This document shows positions 46,801 to 57,250 of a stretch of DNA of 64,000 bases, piece by piece. Origin of the DNA: Phaeoceros laevis. Taxonomy: Eukaryota > Anthocerotophyta > Anthocerotopsida > Notothyladales. The notes below the pieces were generated by a model that did no database searches, was not told where the DNA came from, and saw only the letters and a program-made list of their open reading frames with translations. The stretch lies in NCBI GenBank assembly GCA_049999765.1, contig JBNGIQ010009080.1, positions 28,717-92,716 of the forward strand. Reading direction: 5' to 3'. The stretch's first letter is position 1, and every line of letters begins with the position of its first letter. Position numbers and translations under genes: made by a program.

Positions 46801-49183
46801 AGCAACTTGTTCCGCTAGTTGCATTGCACGCTCTTTTGCCAGGTGCATACATAGCTCTAGCTACTACATAGCTAGAGCTATGTATGCATCCCTTGTTTAA
46901 ACAGCTTCACTTGGAATGGATGCAGCTGAAAAATAAAATTGTGGTTCGAGAATCCATGGAGAAAGTTCCCAGGGATCCCAACTTGGTTGGGAGGCCAACG
47001 TTCAACTCATTGGAGGTGGTAACCACGAGGTCAGAACGTTTGATGCTTTGCTCCTATGTTTCTCTATTTGTGGGCACTTGTGACTCTTTTGAAGTCCCAT
47101 GTGCAGCCGGAAGCCCAGAGAAGCCAGCGTTTCCAAGGAGCTCATTATGCTCCTAAGTCTTCGCCATGTACCAGATGAGTACTTCCTTAAACTTGCCTCC
47201 AACTCTGTGGAGGATGTGAGGCGTCTCTATGGCGACCTTGACCGTGTCATGAAAGGTGGGTTAATTAATTGTGCACAAGTGCATGTTGCTATTCAAAATT
47301 TGAGAATTGATCTTTCGTTTGTGTTGATGATCATCATAGATTTCCGACACATGCAAGGTGGTACCAAGCTGGGGCATGAGGTATACAGAATGGTTGCTGC
47401 TGGCATGGACCCAACGAAGGATCTGTACCTTCGTGAAAGCCTGAACACTTTGGCAAAATGGAAGTATGGGGACTTTCGTAGATAGAGTCTGCCAATGCCG
47501 AAGTCGTGGTTTCTTATGGGAACAGCTGACCCAACTGACAGTCTTGAACATGACCAGATAGCTTTGATCTTGTAAGCCCCTCACCTCACACATGGATTCT
47601 CAGTTAGCAGAAATGGCATACATGACACGTTCCTGGCTGACGGCGTCTTTTCATGTGCAGGGACGACGGTCCAGTTATAAGCAAAAAATCTCTAGTGTAG
47701 AAGCATCCAGGTTTGCATCCTGGTGACATCCGTGTGAAGGAATGCACGTGGACTCCAGCCCTGGAAGCAGTTATACCAACTAGTGGGAGGAGGAATGTCG
47801 TCATATTCTCGACTAAAGGGCCACTATCTGCTCCAGAGGAGGTTGCCAATAGTGATCTGGATGGAGATCTTTATTGGGTATGCATCAATCCAGAGCTTAC
47901 CAGCTACGTCCAGCCCTTCCAACCATACCGAAGAAAGGAGGGTGCAAAAACCACGGCAAACGGCCAGCAGACATGTCACCAAGCGAGCTTGAAAGAAAAC
48001 TGCACGACGAATTCCTTACAGCGCGCTTTAAGTCCAGGTTTGGAGGTTTTTCGTCAACTGCTCAACGAGACTTCTACCTGCAGATGGGTTGTCTCACGAC
48101 TATTTCATGTTCAGGAAATTTGATCTTTCAAGTGCCTGATAAGATTTTGTGTGGAATGTCTCCAGCTCTATAATAGGTCTGCTCTGCTGGCACCACACCG
48201 CTCACTTTGGACAGGTTACTTACCCTCACGGATGAGCAAGAACATGAGAGGAGGAAGATTGAACGCATTCTCGACAAGATTGTCGATTGCCATCAGGAGG
48301 CAGTGGACTCTGACAAAACTGGGATTCAGGTGCCCTTTTGAAACCTAGCTAGTGAGTCTTGTCGTTGCCTCTGAGCTTGGATTAACCGAAAATTGTCTTG
48401 ATCACATGACCAGGCCGTGTTCCCCAAGGACATAGATGCGAAGCAACTTCCGCACTACATGGAAAACAGGTCACAGAAACCGACTTATCATTCCAGTTCC
48501 ATTATTGGTAAAATGTATGACCTCATTGATGCTCCAACAAGCTCCATATCGACTTCAACAAGTAAGCAGCTGGACCTTGCAGTTTGGCTTCTATGTAACT
48601 TAACTTGGCGACAAGTTTAAGGGCAGTGGGCTGGCAGGGAGTGTATATGTTGATCCCAACTTCGAGTATGGGGATTTCAAGGACTACATGGAAGCTTGGC
48701 GAATTCACTTTGACTCTTACCGAATGGAGATCACTGACATTCTGCGTGACAGAAGTCCATCCACAGATGAGGAGTGTGAAAACCTTTTTGTGCGCTATCG
48801 GAAGGTAATGGTAACATGGGCACTGTAACAGATTCGGAGCACAGGCAGAGGTCGCAATAAGAAAGGCGGGGGATTAACAAGTTTTGGTACCTTGGATGCA
48901 GGTATTGTATGGAGCAGAAACTTTGAAGGAAAGGACGAAGCCTTTGCATCTGGTGCTGTCAGAGGCTTCTGCAATCTACACGGTGGTATACTGCCGGGCA
49001 TACTTGCAGGACATCCAAAATCAACGAACAAAGGACAAATCCAGGAGAAAGGAAATTCGTACGAGGTTTGCTTGGGGTGTTGCTCTGCATGCTCTGTGCC
49101 TGATACATGCTGATAAGCAGCCAGGGCAACCGGTTGTTCATGCTTACACCCCGATCAGGCAGAAAATAGTCCTTGATGACTAG
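43846..49183 (+). pseudogene. RNA-dependent RNA polymerase of the plant RDR3/4/5 type, disrupted
   Basis: A many-exon gene. The first exon (43846-45223) encodes a Pro/Ala/Gln-rich region flanked by related helical segments. It is followed by 45293-45624 (LGNLEFRKRSLVLQL) and a segment with GISLGFRHYQYF joined to SVKCYFV. Then come DGAGLISLDLAM, VRGFVRGQAIKGTLLAVNN, RPTFNSLEVVTT, SWFLMGTADPTDSL, HPGLHPGDIRVKE and the catalytic DLDGD at 47854-47868. The C-terminal part near 48640-49183 includes RTRFAWGVALHALCLIHA. These are landmarks of eukaryotic RdRPs of the RDR3/4/5 clade, which make dsRNA for silencing pathways. In-frame TAG codons at 47483-47485 and 47698-47700 interrupt the core, and a one-base shift near 47940 is needed to reach SPSELERKLHDEFLTARFK. 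I therefore call it a pseudogene; only some exon limits are certain. Confidence 0.75.
44221..44316. repeat. 48-bp tandem repeat within the RDR-like first exon
   Basis: CACATGCCATGGGCAGCTCC at 44221 recurs at 44269, encoding a 16-residue Pro/Ala/Gln-rich unit twice (QHMPWAAPAQMAPAPA). Shorter, degenerate PAQL-type units follow. Confidence 0.85.
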
Positions 49184-50749
49184 GAGGACCGCTGATCATC
49201 AGCATGGCCTTGTACTTGGTGAGTGTCTGTCCAGACTTCACAGGCCTTAAACCCAAAACCTTAAGACTTCTATGTGAAGTTGCAGCAGTAGGTGTTGGTT
49301 CCCGTCAACTTGGTACAATTGAACCAATACAAGTTTGTGTGTCACTTCATGTCAATTGAGTCAGCCCCTAGTTTCCTCATGGGACTTTGCTGATGGAGTC
49401 AACATTAAAAAGCCGGCTTGCATATGCAGGACACGGTAGACAGACTGGTTGTGCGAAAGTGGGCATCCAGGATTTCAAGTACGCTCTCAGATTATGTGGC
49501 AAGGGCCAGCCAGGTGGTAACAATCAAGGAACCTGTACGTGCAAGCACTTGCTCGACAGTCTTTGCACAAAGAATTATCACTCCAGGGCTGACATATCGC
49601 TCTTCCGAACCTGGGCCAGTTCACGATGAAATGGCCGCTCAAATAGATGTGGTTTCCCTGGAACGACCCACATGTTCCAAGCTTGCAGTCTGGGAAGGAA
49701 GGAACTTTATTCAGCACTTATGGGCCGCAACCGCACATATGACTAATAGATCATAGTATAGAACTCCTTCCACGATCAGGAAAATGGACACCTTGCAGGG
49801 CTGCAAGGTGGCGGAGCGGTTATTCGGCAGATCTCTGAAGATTGCTCCGACTTGCAACCTCCGCTGACTGTCTCCTACACTTATGCCGGCACTCTGCTCT
49901 CTCTGTACTCGGAGGGAATGCCGCATAAATGACCGACCCTGCACATGGCAGTGGCAGGTTGAAGACTGGGTAAACAAGGACGGCTCTGCCATCATCGATG
50001 ACCTTAGTACAGATGTTTTAACCAGTTGCCGTGACCCATCCTCACACGTTGTAGGCCACGACACTCTCTGCTGCCCGGGAGGCAGCTGCGCTTCCGAGGC
50101 CTCTGAAGCAGCGCAGCTTTGGAAGCTCCGGCCCTCTTTGGGAGCTTGCAGCCTCCGCTGTTTGGATATTCCCAGGGATGCTACGTGGAGTTGGCCGGGG
50201 TAATTTTAGCAGCACGAGAGGACGAGCAGGGCGCTACCTCCAGAGAGCCTTGTGGCTGCTAATTTTGGCTCTAAGCAGGAAACAGTGAGAAGTTGCGGGT
50301 TGTTTCAACTTGGAGTGCATTTAAGCAGGGTAGGTGTTGTTGGCTGCCTCGTGAGTGACCCCGTGGTGTGTTGCCTTCCTCTTCCCCCACTCCATCGCCA
50401 CTTTCGTCTTTAGTGACCGACAAAGCGTTGCTGTAATCATCCACCTACTGTGGCTTGGGTGTACAATCACTGCAATTTTGTCTCATTCTCCTCTTTTTGA
50501 ATGCTGCTCCTGTGAGTCCCAGTCATTCCTCTCTCAGCTTAAGTGTCTTCATACGTATGCTTCAAACAACCAAGTGGTCAGGCACCCAGCGCCCACATAG
50601 CTTGGCAGAGGCCTCGAAAGTTGATCACAAGCATTCCTGAGCTGGCCAGCAGCATGACATGGTGACAGACGAGTGAAGAGACACGAGCAGGCAGATCACG
50701 TCTGGAGAGTCGACGCTACAGGTGTGGAATTTCAGAGAAGTGCGCAGCC
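49184..50749. other. Intergenic region, no recognised gene
   Basis: Several 60-117-codon open frames lie between 49387 and 50203 on both strands, but none is recognisable. The plus-strand frame at 49418-49756 could be a remnant exon. The last 300 bp should be the GPAT promoter and 5' UTR. Confidence 0.45.
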
Positions 50750-52467
50750 ATGGACAAGAAACAGGCAGCAGGCAGCACCTCGCGGTCGTTCCCCACAATT
50801 GACAAATGCAGTTCCAGCTTCAGAGAGAAGGAGACTGTTGTCGCAGATCTTGATGGGACTCTGATGAGGGGCAGGAGCTCGTTCCCCTACTTCATGCTCA
50901 TTGCCTTCGAGGCAGGCGGCCTCCTCCGCTCCTGTGCTCTCTTGACGGCTGCTCCTCTGGCCTGGCTCCTGTACCACTTCGTGTCCGAGGCTGCGGGCAT
51001 TCAAGTCTTGATCTTTGTCACTTTTGCGGGCCTTAAGGTGAGGGAAATTGAATCCGTCTCCAGAGCCGTGCTGCCCAAGTTCTATGCCGAGGACATTCAT
51101 CCAGAGTCGTGGCGCGTCTTCTGTTCCTTCGGCAAGCGGTAGGCTCTCGTCACATCAGCAACCATTGTGGATTTGCCCAGAGCTTAGGCAGACTTACAGC
51201 TTTCTGTCGCTTCTGCCCTTCTTGAAACAGGTATGTCTTGACAGCGAATCCACGAATCATGGTGCAAGCTTTTGCCAAGGAGTACCTGGGAGCAGACGAG
51301 GTCATAGGATCAGAGATTGAGGTGACAGCATCAGGACGGGCAACGGGCTTTGTGCGATCACCTGGAGTTCTCGTTGGAGTTCAGAAGGAAAATGCTATGC
51401 ACAGAGTGTTTGGCGAGCGAATGCCCGACGTTGGCATGGGAGACCGGCCGACTGACTACCCATTCATGTCCCTCTGCAAGGTGCCTTCAAACTCCAAACC
51501 TTAGTGCAATAGACTTGGAACTTGGCATCCTTGCAAAGGCCTGATGAAGCTCATGAATTTGGCTTGCCTGCAGGAAGCGTACGTGGTGCCTTCAAACGTG
51601 CGGGTGGAAGCTGTGACCAAGGACCTCCTGCTCAAGCCCATGGTGTTCCATGACGGCAGGCTAGTGTGCCGACCGACTCCACTTGTCGCTCTCCTGACTC
51701 TGCTATGGATTCCTTTCGGTTTTGTGCTGGCCATCCTCAGAATCAGCGCGGGTTCTCTCCTTCCCATGCCCATCGTCTACTACGCATTCAGAGCCTTGGG
51801 CGTGAGAGTCCGAGTGAAGGGAACACCACCTGGCCCAGTCAAGGATGGCAAGACGGGAGTGTTGTTCGTCTGCTCGCACAGAACTCTGCTGGATCCCATC
51901 TTCCTGTCTGTGGCACTGGGCAGGCCTGTCAGCGCGGTCACATACTCCATCTCCCGCCTGTCAGAGTTCATCTCACCCATCAAAACTGTTGCTCTCGCTC
52001 GCAACCGAGAGCAAGATGCAGCCAACATCAAGAAACTTCTGGAGGAAGGAGACCTCGCCATCTGCCCCGAGGGAACCACATGCCGGGAGCCATTCCTGCT
52101 GCGGTTCAGCGCCCTGTTTGCGGAATTGACCGACAAGATTGTTCCCGTGGCTATGGTGAACAAGATGAGCATGTTCCATGGCACCACTGCCACCGGATGG
52201 AAGGGAATGGACCCTTTCTACTTCTTCATGAACCCATCACCAGTCTACGAGGTCAACTTCCTCGACCAGCTTCCTGAAGAGCTCACCTGTGGAGGCGGTA
52301 AGACTTCACATGAAGTTGCCAACTACATTCAGCGACTGCTGGCTGCCACCCTCAGCTTCGAGTGCACAAACTTCACCAGGAAGGACAAGTACAAGGTGTT
52401 GGCTGGAAATGACGGAAGTGTTGCCCTGCACAGCCCCATCTCCGTCAAGAAAGCAACGGGATGTTAG
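50750..52467 (+). CDS. GPAT: sn-2 glycerol-3-phosphate acyltransferase with HAD-like phosphatase domain (GPAT4/6/8 type)
   Basis: Three exons (50750-51138, 51231-51480, 51574-52467) give 510 residues. The N-terminal half is a HAD-like phosphatase with motif [17 protein letters not shown] and motif [15 protein letters not shown]; the Asp residues needed for phosphatase activity are present. Membrane segments follow ([19 protein letters not shown]). The PlsC acyltransferase domain has block I SHRTLLDP, block [19 protein letters not shown] and block IV VPVAM. Land-plant enzymes of this type transfer acyl groups to sn-2 of glycerol-3-phosphate at the ER, and those with an active phosphatase release 2-monoacylglycerol for cutin or suberin (family knowledge). 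The intact phosphatase motifs favour the GPAT4/6/8 type over GPAT1/5/7 in function. Confidence 0.95.
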
Positions 52468-52848
52468 TTGCGGAATCAGGTGTGCAAACTGGCTGGAGTG
52501 ACGGTGGACATACCCACCCTCGTCTTCTTCAAAGCTTCAAAGCGCGCAAGATTCTACGGTGATCAATATACAGCTACGGGCCCCGGAACCTTTACTAAGT
52601 GAAATATTCCGAGCCTTCTGCAGTTGTGAATTTGTGTGTATCCGCCCGCGGCAGACATACGTAGGGTAATCTCCTTCGCCTGCACAAAGCTTGTGTGACC
52701 AGGTCTTCATTTTTGAGTCTAAAGCACAAGCCTAGTTCTTGATAATGACTCCACAGCGCCTGTGCTGCTTCAAATCGATCAGCCAGCAGTTGTTTGTTGT
52801 CTTTGAGACTAGAGCACGAGCCTAGTTCTTGCAAAGGGGCCCTTATTA

Positions 52849-54413
52849 TTAGAGACAGTGACACCTAGCTGGCACAACCGCATTGTGTGGGACCCGTTTT
52901 TTCCGGGCCCTGGCTGCTCTGATAGCAGGAACCTTGTGGAATATTTTTCTCCAAATGTGGTCCACAGCACCATCCTTTACCACAGGTCCCCTACCTCCTG
53001 GCAAGCCATTGTCATAAACGAAGGTTTGCTGGACTTCAGACAAACGGTGGCGCATTTTTTTCACCTGTTGATTGCTGACACGTCGCAGCTGCTGCAACAG
53101 CAGCCCTGGTTGCAACGCGTCTCCAACTGAGATGAATATACAGAACTCGGTGTAGTCCACCATGCCCTCAAACGGAAGCTCGATAGCGTCACTGACGATA
53201 ACAGGTACGCAGAGGCTGGCGATGGCATCATAGAGTCGACATGACGATGGAGTATCACCTGCAGGATGAAGGCAGAAGTTTGACCTGCGCATGCCTGCTG
53301 TCGCTTCCTCAAGTCCTGTCTCATCTGGAGACCCCTCCTCTAACACCACACCCTCCTGCCCTTCCAGAATCGGCCAGAGTTTGTCACGCACAAGACCAGT
53401 CTGCACATAGCCAAAGCCAGCTCCGCAGTCAAGGTTAGGTCTGCAAGAAGACAAACACCTAATGGCAGCAGATGAGGTCATACCCGATGTCTATGACGTG
53501 CACCCCTAAAATACAGCAAGGTGTCTCGTGGCTGATCCTCGGACAAATTGAGCATCGGGAGCATGTGTGTGTGAGGAACGATGACATCCTTCACAAGTGA
53601 AACCTGGGAATGCCGTATGACATCTTCCCCTCCACCAGCTTTAGCATCCTCCATGTACCAGCCTCCAAAATCCACCACGAGTAGGACTGCCGAAGCGATC
53701 TCGCTCCTGACATGGTACATGGAAACCGGGTCTGCACAATTGTTCAAAGCCGCCAACACTATCAGTTCGAAAAAAGCCTCTTCAGTACCTGCTATCACAG
53801 TGATGTGTAGCAAGCCAGTCCTACCTGTGAGAACAAACACGTGATCCACTCCATGAGACCGTTGCCACAGGGACGTGTTCTTCACAATGTCCACAGCTCT
53901 CCTCTGCCGCTCATAGTCCTCATTGTCCTTGGTGTGCCGGAATTTGCCCCGAGACTTGGCAAGCTGCATCTTGCCACTCAGAGTGGCAAAAAAGGGGACA
54001 AACACGACATCTGCCTCCGCAGGATCGAACACCCTGGCTGCCATGGAGTGTCCGCGCTTTTCCGGAGGAGTGAGCAGATCCGCCAAAAGCCAGTACTCGG
54101 CGCTGTGCTGCTTCCATAGCGGCTCCTTGGGATATGGAAGCAGCTCCTCCTGGGCAAAGGCCTCACCGGAGGAACGCTCGCTAGACGGAGCTGCCTGGCG
54201 CAGCCAGTGCTCCTCTAAGAGCCCGTAATTCAGCTCTCTCGGCAAATCAGCAACGAAGACTCGCAACTTGTCGGTGTCTGGACACGGAGGCAGGGGCTCA
54301 GAACTGCGTAATGGAAGTGTAACCCTGACAAACGCGGACGGGAAGCTCAAACATGCGAACGCGATGCAGAATACGAGAATGACACAGGGCACGAGGATCC
54401 GCATCTCCCCCAT
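52849..54413 (-). CDS. GT47 exostosin-family glycosyltransferase, ARAD1-like
   Basis: Three exons (53825-54413, 53484-53731, 52849-53400) give 462 residues. It is a type II membrane protein: an N-terminal signal anchor (ILVPCVILVFCIAFACLSF), then an exostosin domain with LRVFVADLPRELNYGLLEEH, VFDPAEADVVFVPFFATLSG, LLVVDFGGWYMED, VSLVKDVIVPHTHMLP, LLYFRGARHRHR, FCLHPAGDTPSSCRLYDAIA and CVPVIVSDAIELPFEGMVDY. The set of motifs matches plant ARAD1/ARAD2, Golgi proteins implicated in pectic arabinan synthesis (family knowledge). Substrate specificity cannot be read from sequence. A 66-bp tandem duplication covers the start-codon context and creates a short upstream ORF. The gene is convergent with GPAT, about 380 bp from it. 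Confidence 0.9.
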
Positions 54414-54537
54414 GCTCGACCTATCTCAGGGGCCGACAACGCAACGCAAGAGAAAGATGGTACCGACAGGCTCCCCCATGCTCGACCTATCTCAGGGGCC
54501 GACAACGCAACGCAAGAGAAAGATGGTACCGACAGGC
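54408..54537. repeat. 66-bp tandem duplication over the GT47 start codon
   Basis: CATGCTCGACCTATCTCAGG at 54411 recurs at 54477. The duplicated unit includes the ATG of the GT47 gene (minus strand), so a second ATG with identical upstream context sits in the leader. Confidence 0.92.
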
Positions 54538-55081
54538 AGGCATGCCGGCATTTACATTTAGACGGCCAGCGTCCTTGACACAGCAAGAGCTTCTGCCTTG
54601 GCCAACCCTCTCAAAGTTCTTCTAACAAAATCACTACATAGAATGTTGCAGGCTAGCAGTATCCGGCTGTAGTGACCTGCCAAAATGGGATACTGAAGCA
54701 CCTGTGCCATGCCTAGTTCGCGAGGCACGGGCACGTCTGCGTCTTGCAAACATGTCGTTCCGCACTCCCACCAACATAAAACATTATGGGTGTCAAAGAT
54801 GCAAACCTGATTGATAAGACAGTAGTGTAAAGGCCAGCCTAGAAGGACGGTGCCAAATATGCAAACCTCATCGGTACGACAGTGGTAAAGGCCTTCCTGC
54901 CATGGATGTTGCTGAGTACACACCCACGACAAGGACAGAGTTCCATATGCAGCCAGGCTGTACAGTGTAAGGACCACACGTTGAGCGGTATCTCCCTCCA
55001 TCCTCCGGTTCCTCCACTGAGCTCTAAAGGTCATCTCTGATGCAGTGTATCGCAAGCTTCATGAGAGAATGATGAATTCCA
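54414..55081. other. GT47 leader/promoter and DOG1-like 3' flank
   Basis: It contains the upstream part of the 66-bp duplication. A 165-codon minus-strand frame at 54558-55055 has no recognisable motif and is not called. Confidence 0.4.
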
Positions 55082-55951
55082 TCACCCGTCGCCGTCGTCC
55101 TCCTCCTCCTGCTCCTCCTCATCGTCGTCATCGTCATCACCCTCGCTGCGGTCATTCCCTTCACCGCGGCAATTCCCCTCGCTGTGGCTCCTGGCTGTGC
55201 ACTCGCCGAATTTTTTGATGCTAATCTGCAATTGTGCCGCCGCAGTGAGGTACTGCGCTCCCTGAAGCGGGTTGAGAACCTTGAGCATTTCCCTGAGAGT
55301 GCTCACCCTAAGCCTGTCAGCGTCCATGAGCAACTCTTCCATGGCCCTCAATTTCTCATCGAACGCGTCCTTCATGCCGTTGTGGAGCCCGCTGTCCCCG
55401 TCCTTCTGTGCCAAGACCAGGCCCAGGAGCGGCTGATCTCCCACGCTCTGCTGCAACACGGCCAGACGTTCCGACAGCGCATCTTCATCCTCCTGCGTCT
55501 TGGTCTGCAGATTGTTGATATGGGACAGCTGCTTGGACGACAGGGAGGCCATGGTGGGAGTGTCCACTCCACGCAGCAGTTCCGCCAGCTCCTGCTCCAG
55601 GTGGTACCCGGACTGAGCGTAGGCCAGCTGAAACACAGTGGTCGGCCGCCATCCACCGATCCACAGAAACGCAGCCTCCAGGGGAGTCCTCCACGCCGGC
55701 TGAATCAGCTGCAACACGTTGCCCCGCACAGCCTTGCCCTTCACCTCGTAGTACTCCTCGTAGTGCTCCAGCACCTTGGCTACCAGCTGCCTCATCTCGT
55801 CCTCCCGCATGTTGCTCTCCAGCGCCCCCTGCAACTCCTCCAGATGCTGCTTCTGCTGCTCCGTCCAGTGCGCGTAGTATTCCTCATAGTTCTCCCCGTC
55901 CTCCCCGCTCAAATGCGTCATACCCTCGGGCTCGTCTTCCTCAGGCATCAT
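55082..55951 (-). CDS. DOG1-domain protein
   Basis: One exon of 289 residues. The sequence EEYYAHWTEQQKQHLEELQG near residue 23, then VRGNVLQLIQPAWRTPLEAAF, FLWIGGWRPTTVFQLAYAQS and SLSSKQLSHINNLQ, is the DOG1 domain known from DOG1/DOGL proteins and from the C-terminus of TGA bZIP factors. No bZIP precedes it, so it is a DOG1-like protein and not a TGA factor. DOG1 of Arabidopsis controls seed dormancy and binds haem and PP2C phosphatases; in a seed-free plant the role is unknown. The C-terminus is an unusual run of acidic residues (about 20 Asp/Glu in the last 25), encoded by GAC/GAT/GAG-rich sequence. Confidence 0.85.
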   Translation of the reverse strand: MMPEEDEPEGMTHLSGEDGENYEEYYAHWTEQQKQHLEELQGALESNMREDEMRQLVAKVLEHYEEYYEVKGKAVRGNVLQLIQPAWRTPLEAAFLWIGGWRPTTVFQLAYAQSGYHLEQELAELLRGVDTPTMASLSSKQLSHINNLQTKTQEDEDALSERLAVLQQSVGDQPLLGLVLAQKDGDSGLHNGMKDAFDEKLRAMEELLMDADRLRVSTLREMLKVLNPLQGAQYLTAAAQLQISIKKFGECTARSHSEGNCRGEGNDRSEGDDDDDDEEEQEEEDDGDG

Positions 55952-57250
55952 CGTAGCATCTCACAGCAATCGACCAAGTGAGCCTCGCAAAGTCCCCCTA
56001 CTTTCGGACAGGATCCTGCGGCAGCACAGGAACTGCCATGTCCGCCTCTCTATCTAGCAGCTGCTGCTGTGCACGATTTCCAAATCCTCCATCACCCGAC
56101 AAGATCGTGAAAGACGATTGGGGGGGCAGCGGCAGGGCAACACCGACCACCTCGCCCACTTGCTCGTGCAGCTGCTTTCTATTCCTTGGTATGTGAGGCT
56201 GCAGGAGGATGCCTCCAACTGGGTGGATGGAATTGCGGCGGCCTCCCACTAGACCGCCATTCTCGCTCAGCCTGCCTGAGTGGTGTTGCAAGTTGCAGCC
56301 CTTTACGCAGCGTTTTTCGGCATTAAGGCATTTCGCCATATTCTCAACCGCAGATTTGGTGTTCGGGACCCCACTACCAACCGTACTGCCACTCCAAGCA
56401 GTGGCACGCACCGTCCTCCCAAACCCTATTTTGGTGGCTAGTGTTCAGAGGCAGCCACAACTTCGTTCGCCGGATCACGTCTGACTGTGACGCCGACGGT
56501 TTCGCCGTAGCCTAAAGTAGACTAAGTCGGACCGTCACAATTCCATCTCCACTTGTCCCGAGCGCAATGTCTCCGAACGGGTTGTGCGTCGAAGATGTGA
56601 TGGGATTTGCCACGATTGAATACGTACTTACTTAAGCACAATACTCTACGTCGCGCCAGCTTGACTGGATTAGCAACCTACATCCCTCACGACAGTTCGT
56701 AGTCGCGCCACCTGGAGGGGATCTTTCAAGACGATCCAGTGGATCCAGTAAGGTCTGCTCAATAAGAGATAGATAGACAGACCAGGCCATCCCATCCACA
56801 TGTAGGACGACATCTACCGAAGACGGGACTTTCGTGCATGCTTATTATAGTCAATAACCATATACAGTATACCACAATTTTACAAAAGAGTGCACTAGCA
56901 AATACTGGACATCCATTCCACTTCGGCCATAGCCGTGTAGTGTCTTTCTTACATTCGTCACATGAGTGAAAAGACGCCAGGATGTCCAGATCAGACGTCA
57001 CTCTGCTTAGTATACCTGGGAAGTGTGGGGGACTTGTAGGTGCACGAATGTACTCAATAGCAGGTTGGCATCCAAATGCATGATGTGGCAGCATGGAGCA
57101 CAATGCATACTGCCAGCAAGACAAGGTTTTGAAGCTCTAAAGTTATAGACAGCTGCACGATCTTTCGTCACGGGCTGGTGGATGTCCTAATAAGCATACT
57201 CCAACCCCTCATAACGATATTGTGGCTTCTAAGCCTTGAGCTCCTTGGAG
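55952..57250. other. Intergenic region, no recognised gene
   Basis: Promoter regions of the DOG1-like gene (-) and dioxygenase copy C (+). Open frames here (for example 55998-56411, minus) show no family features. Confidence 0.45.

Noticed and set aside
49418-49756. 112-codon plus-strand frame after the RDR-like gene
   Set aside because: Could be a remnant exon but shows no RDR motif and no clear splice context; left uncalled.
54558-55055. 165-codon minus-strand open frame upstream of the GT47 gene
   Set aside because: Composition and residues look random, with no family motif; it lies in a promoter/3' flank.
55184-55981. 265-codon plus-strand open frame
   Set aside because: It is the antisense shadow of the DOG1-domain exon; Leu/His/Arg-rich, as expected from reversed coding sequence.
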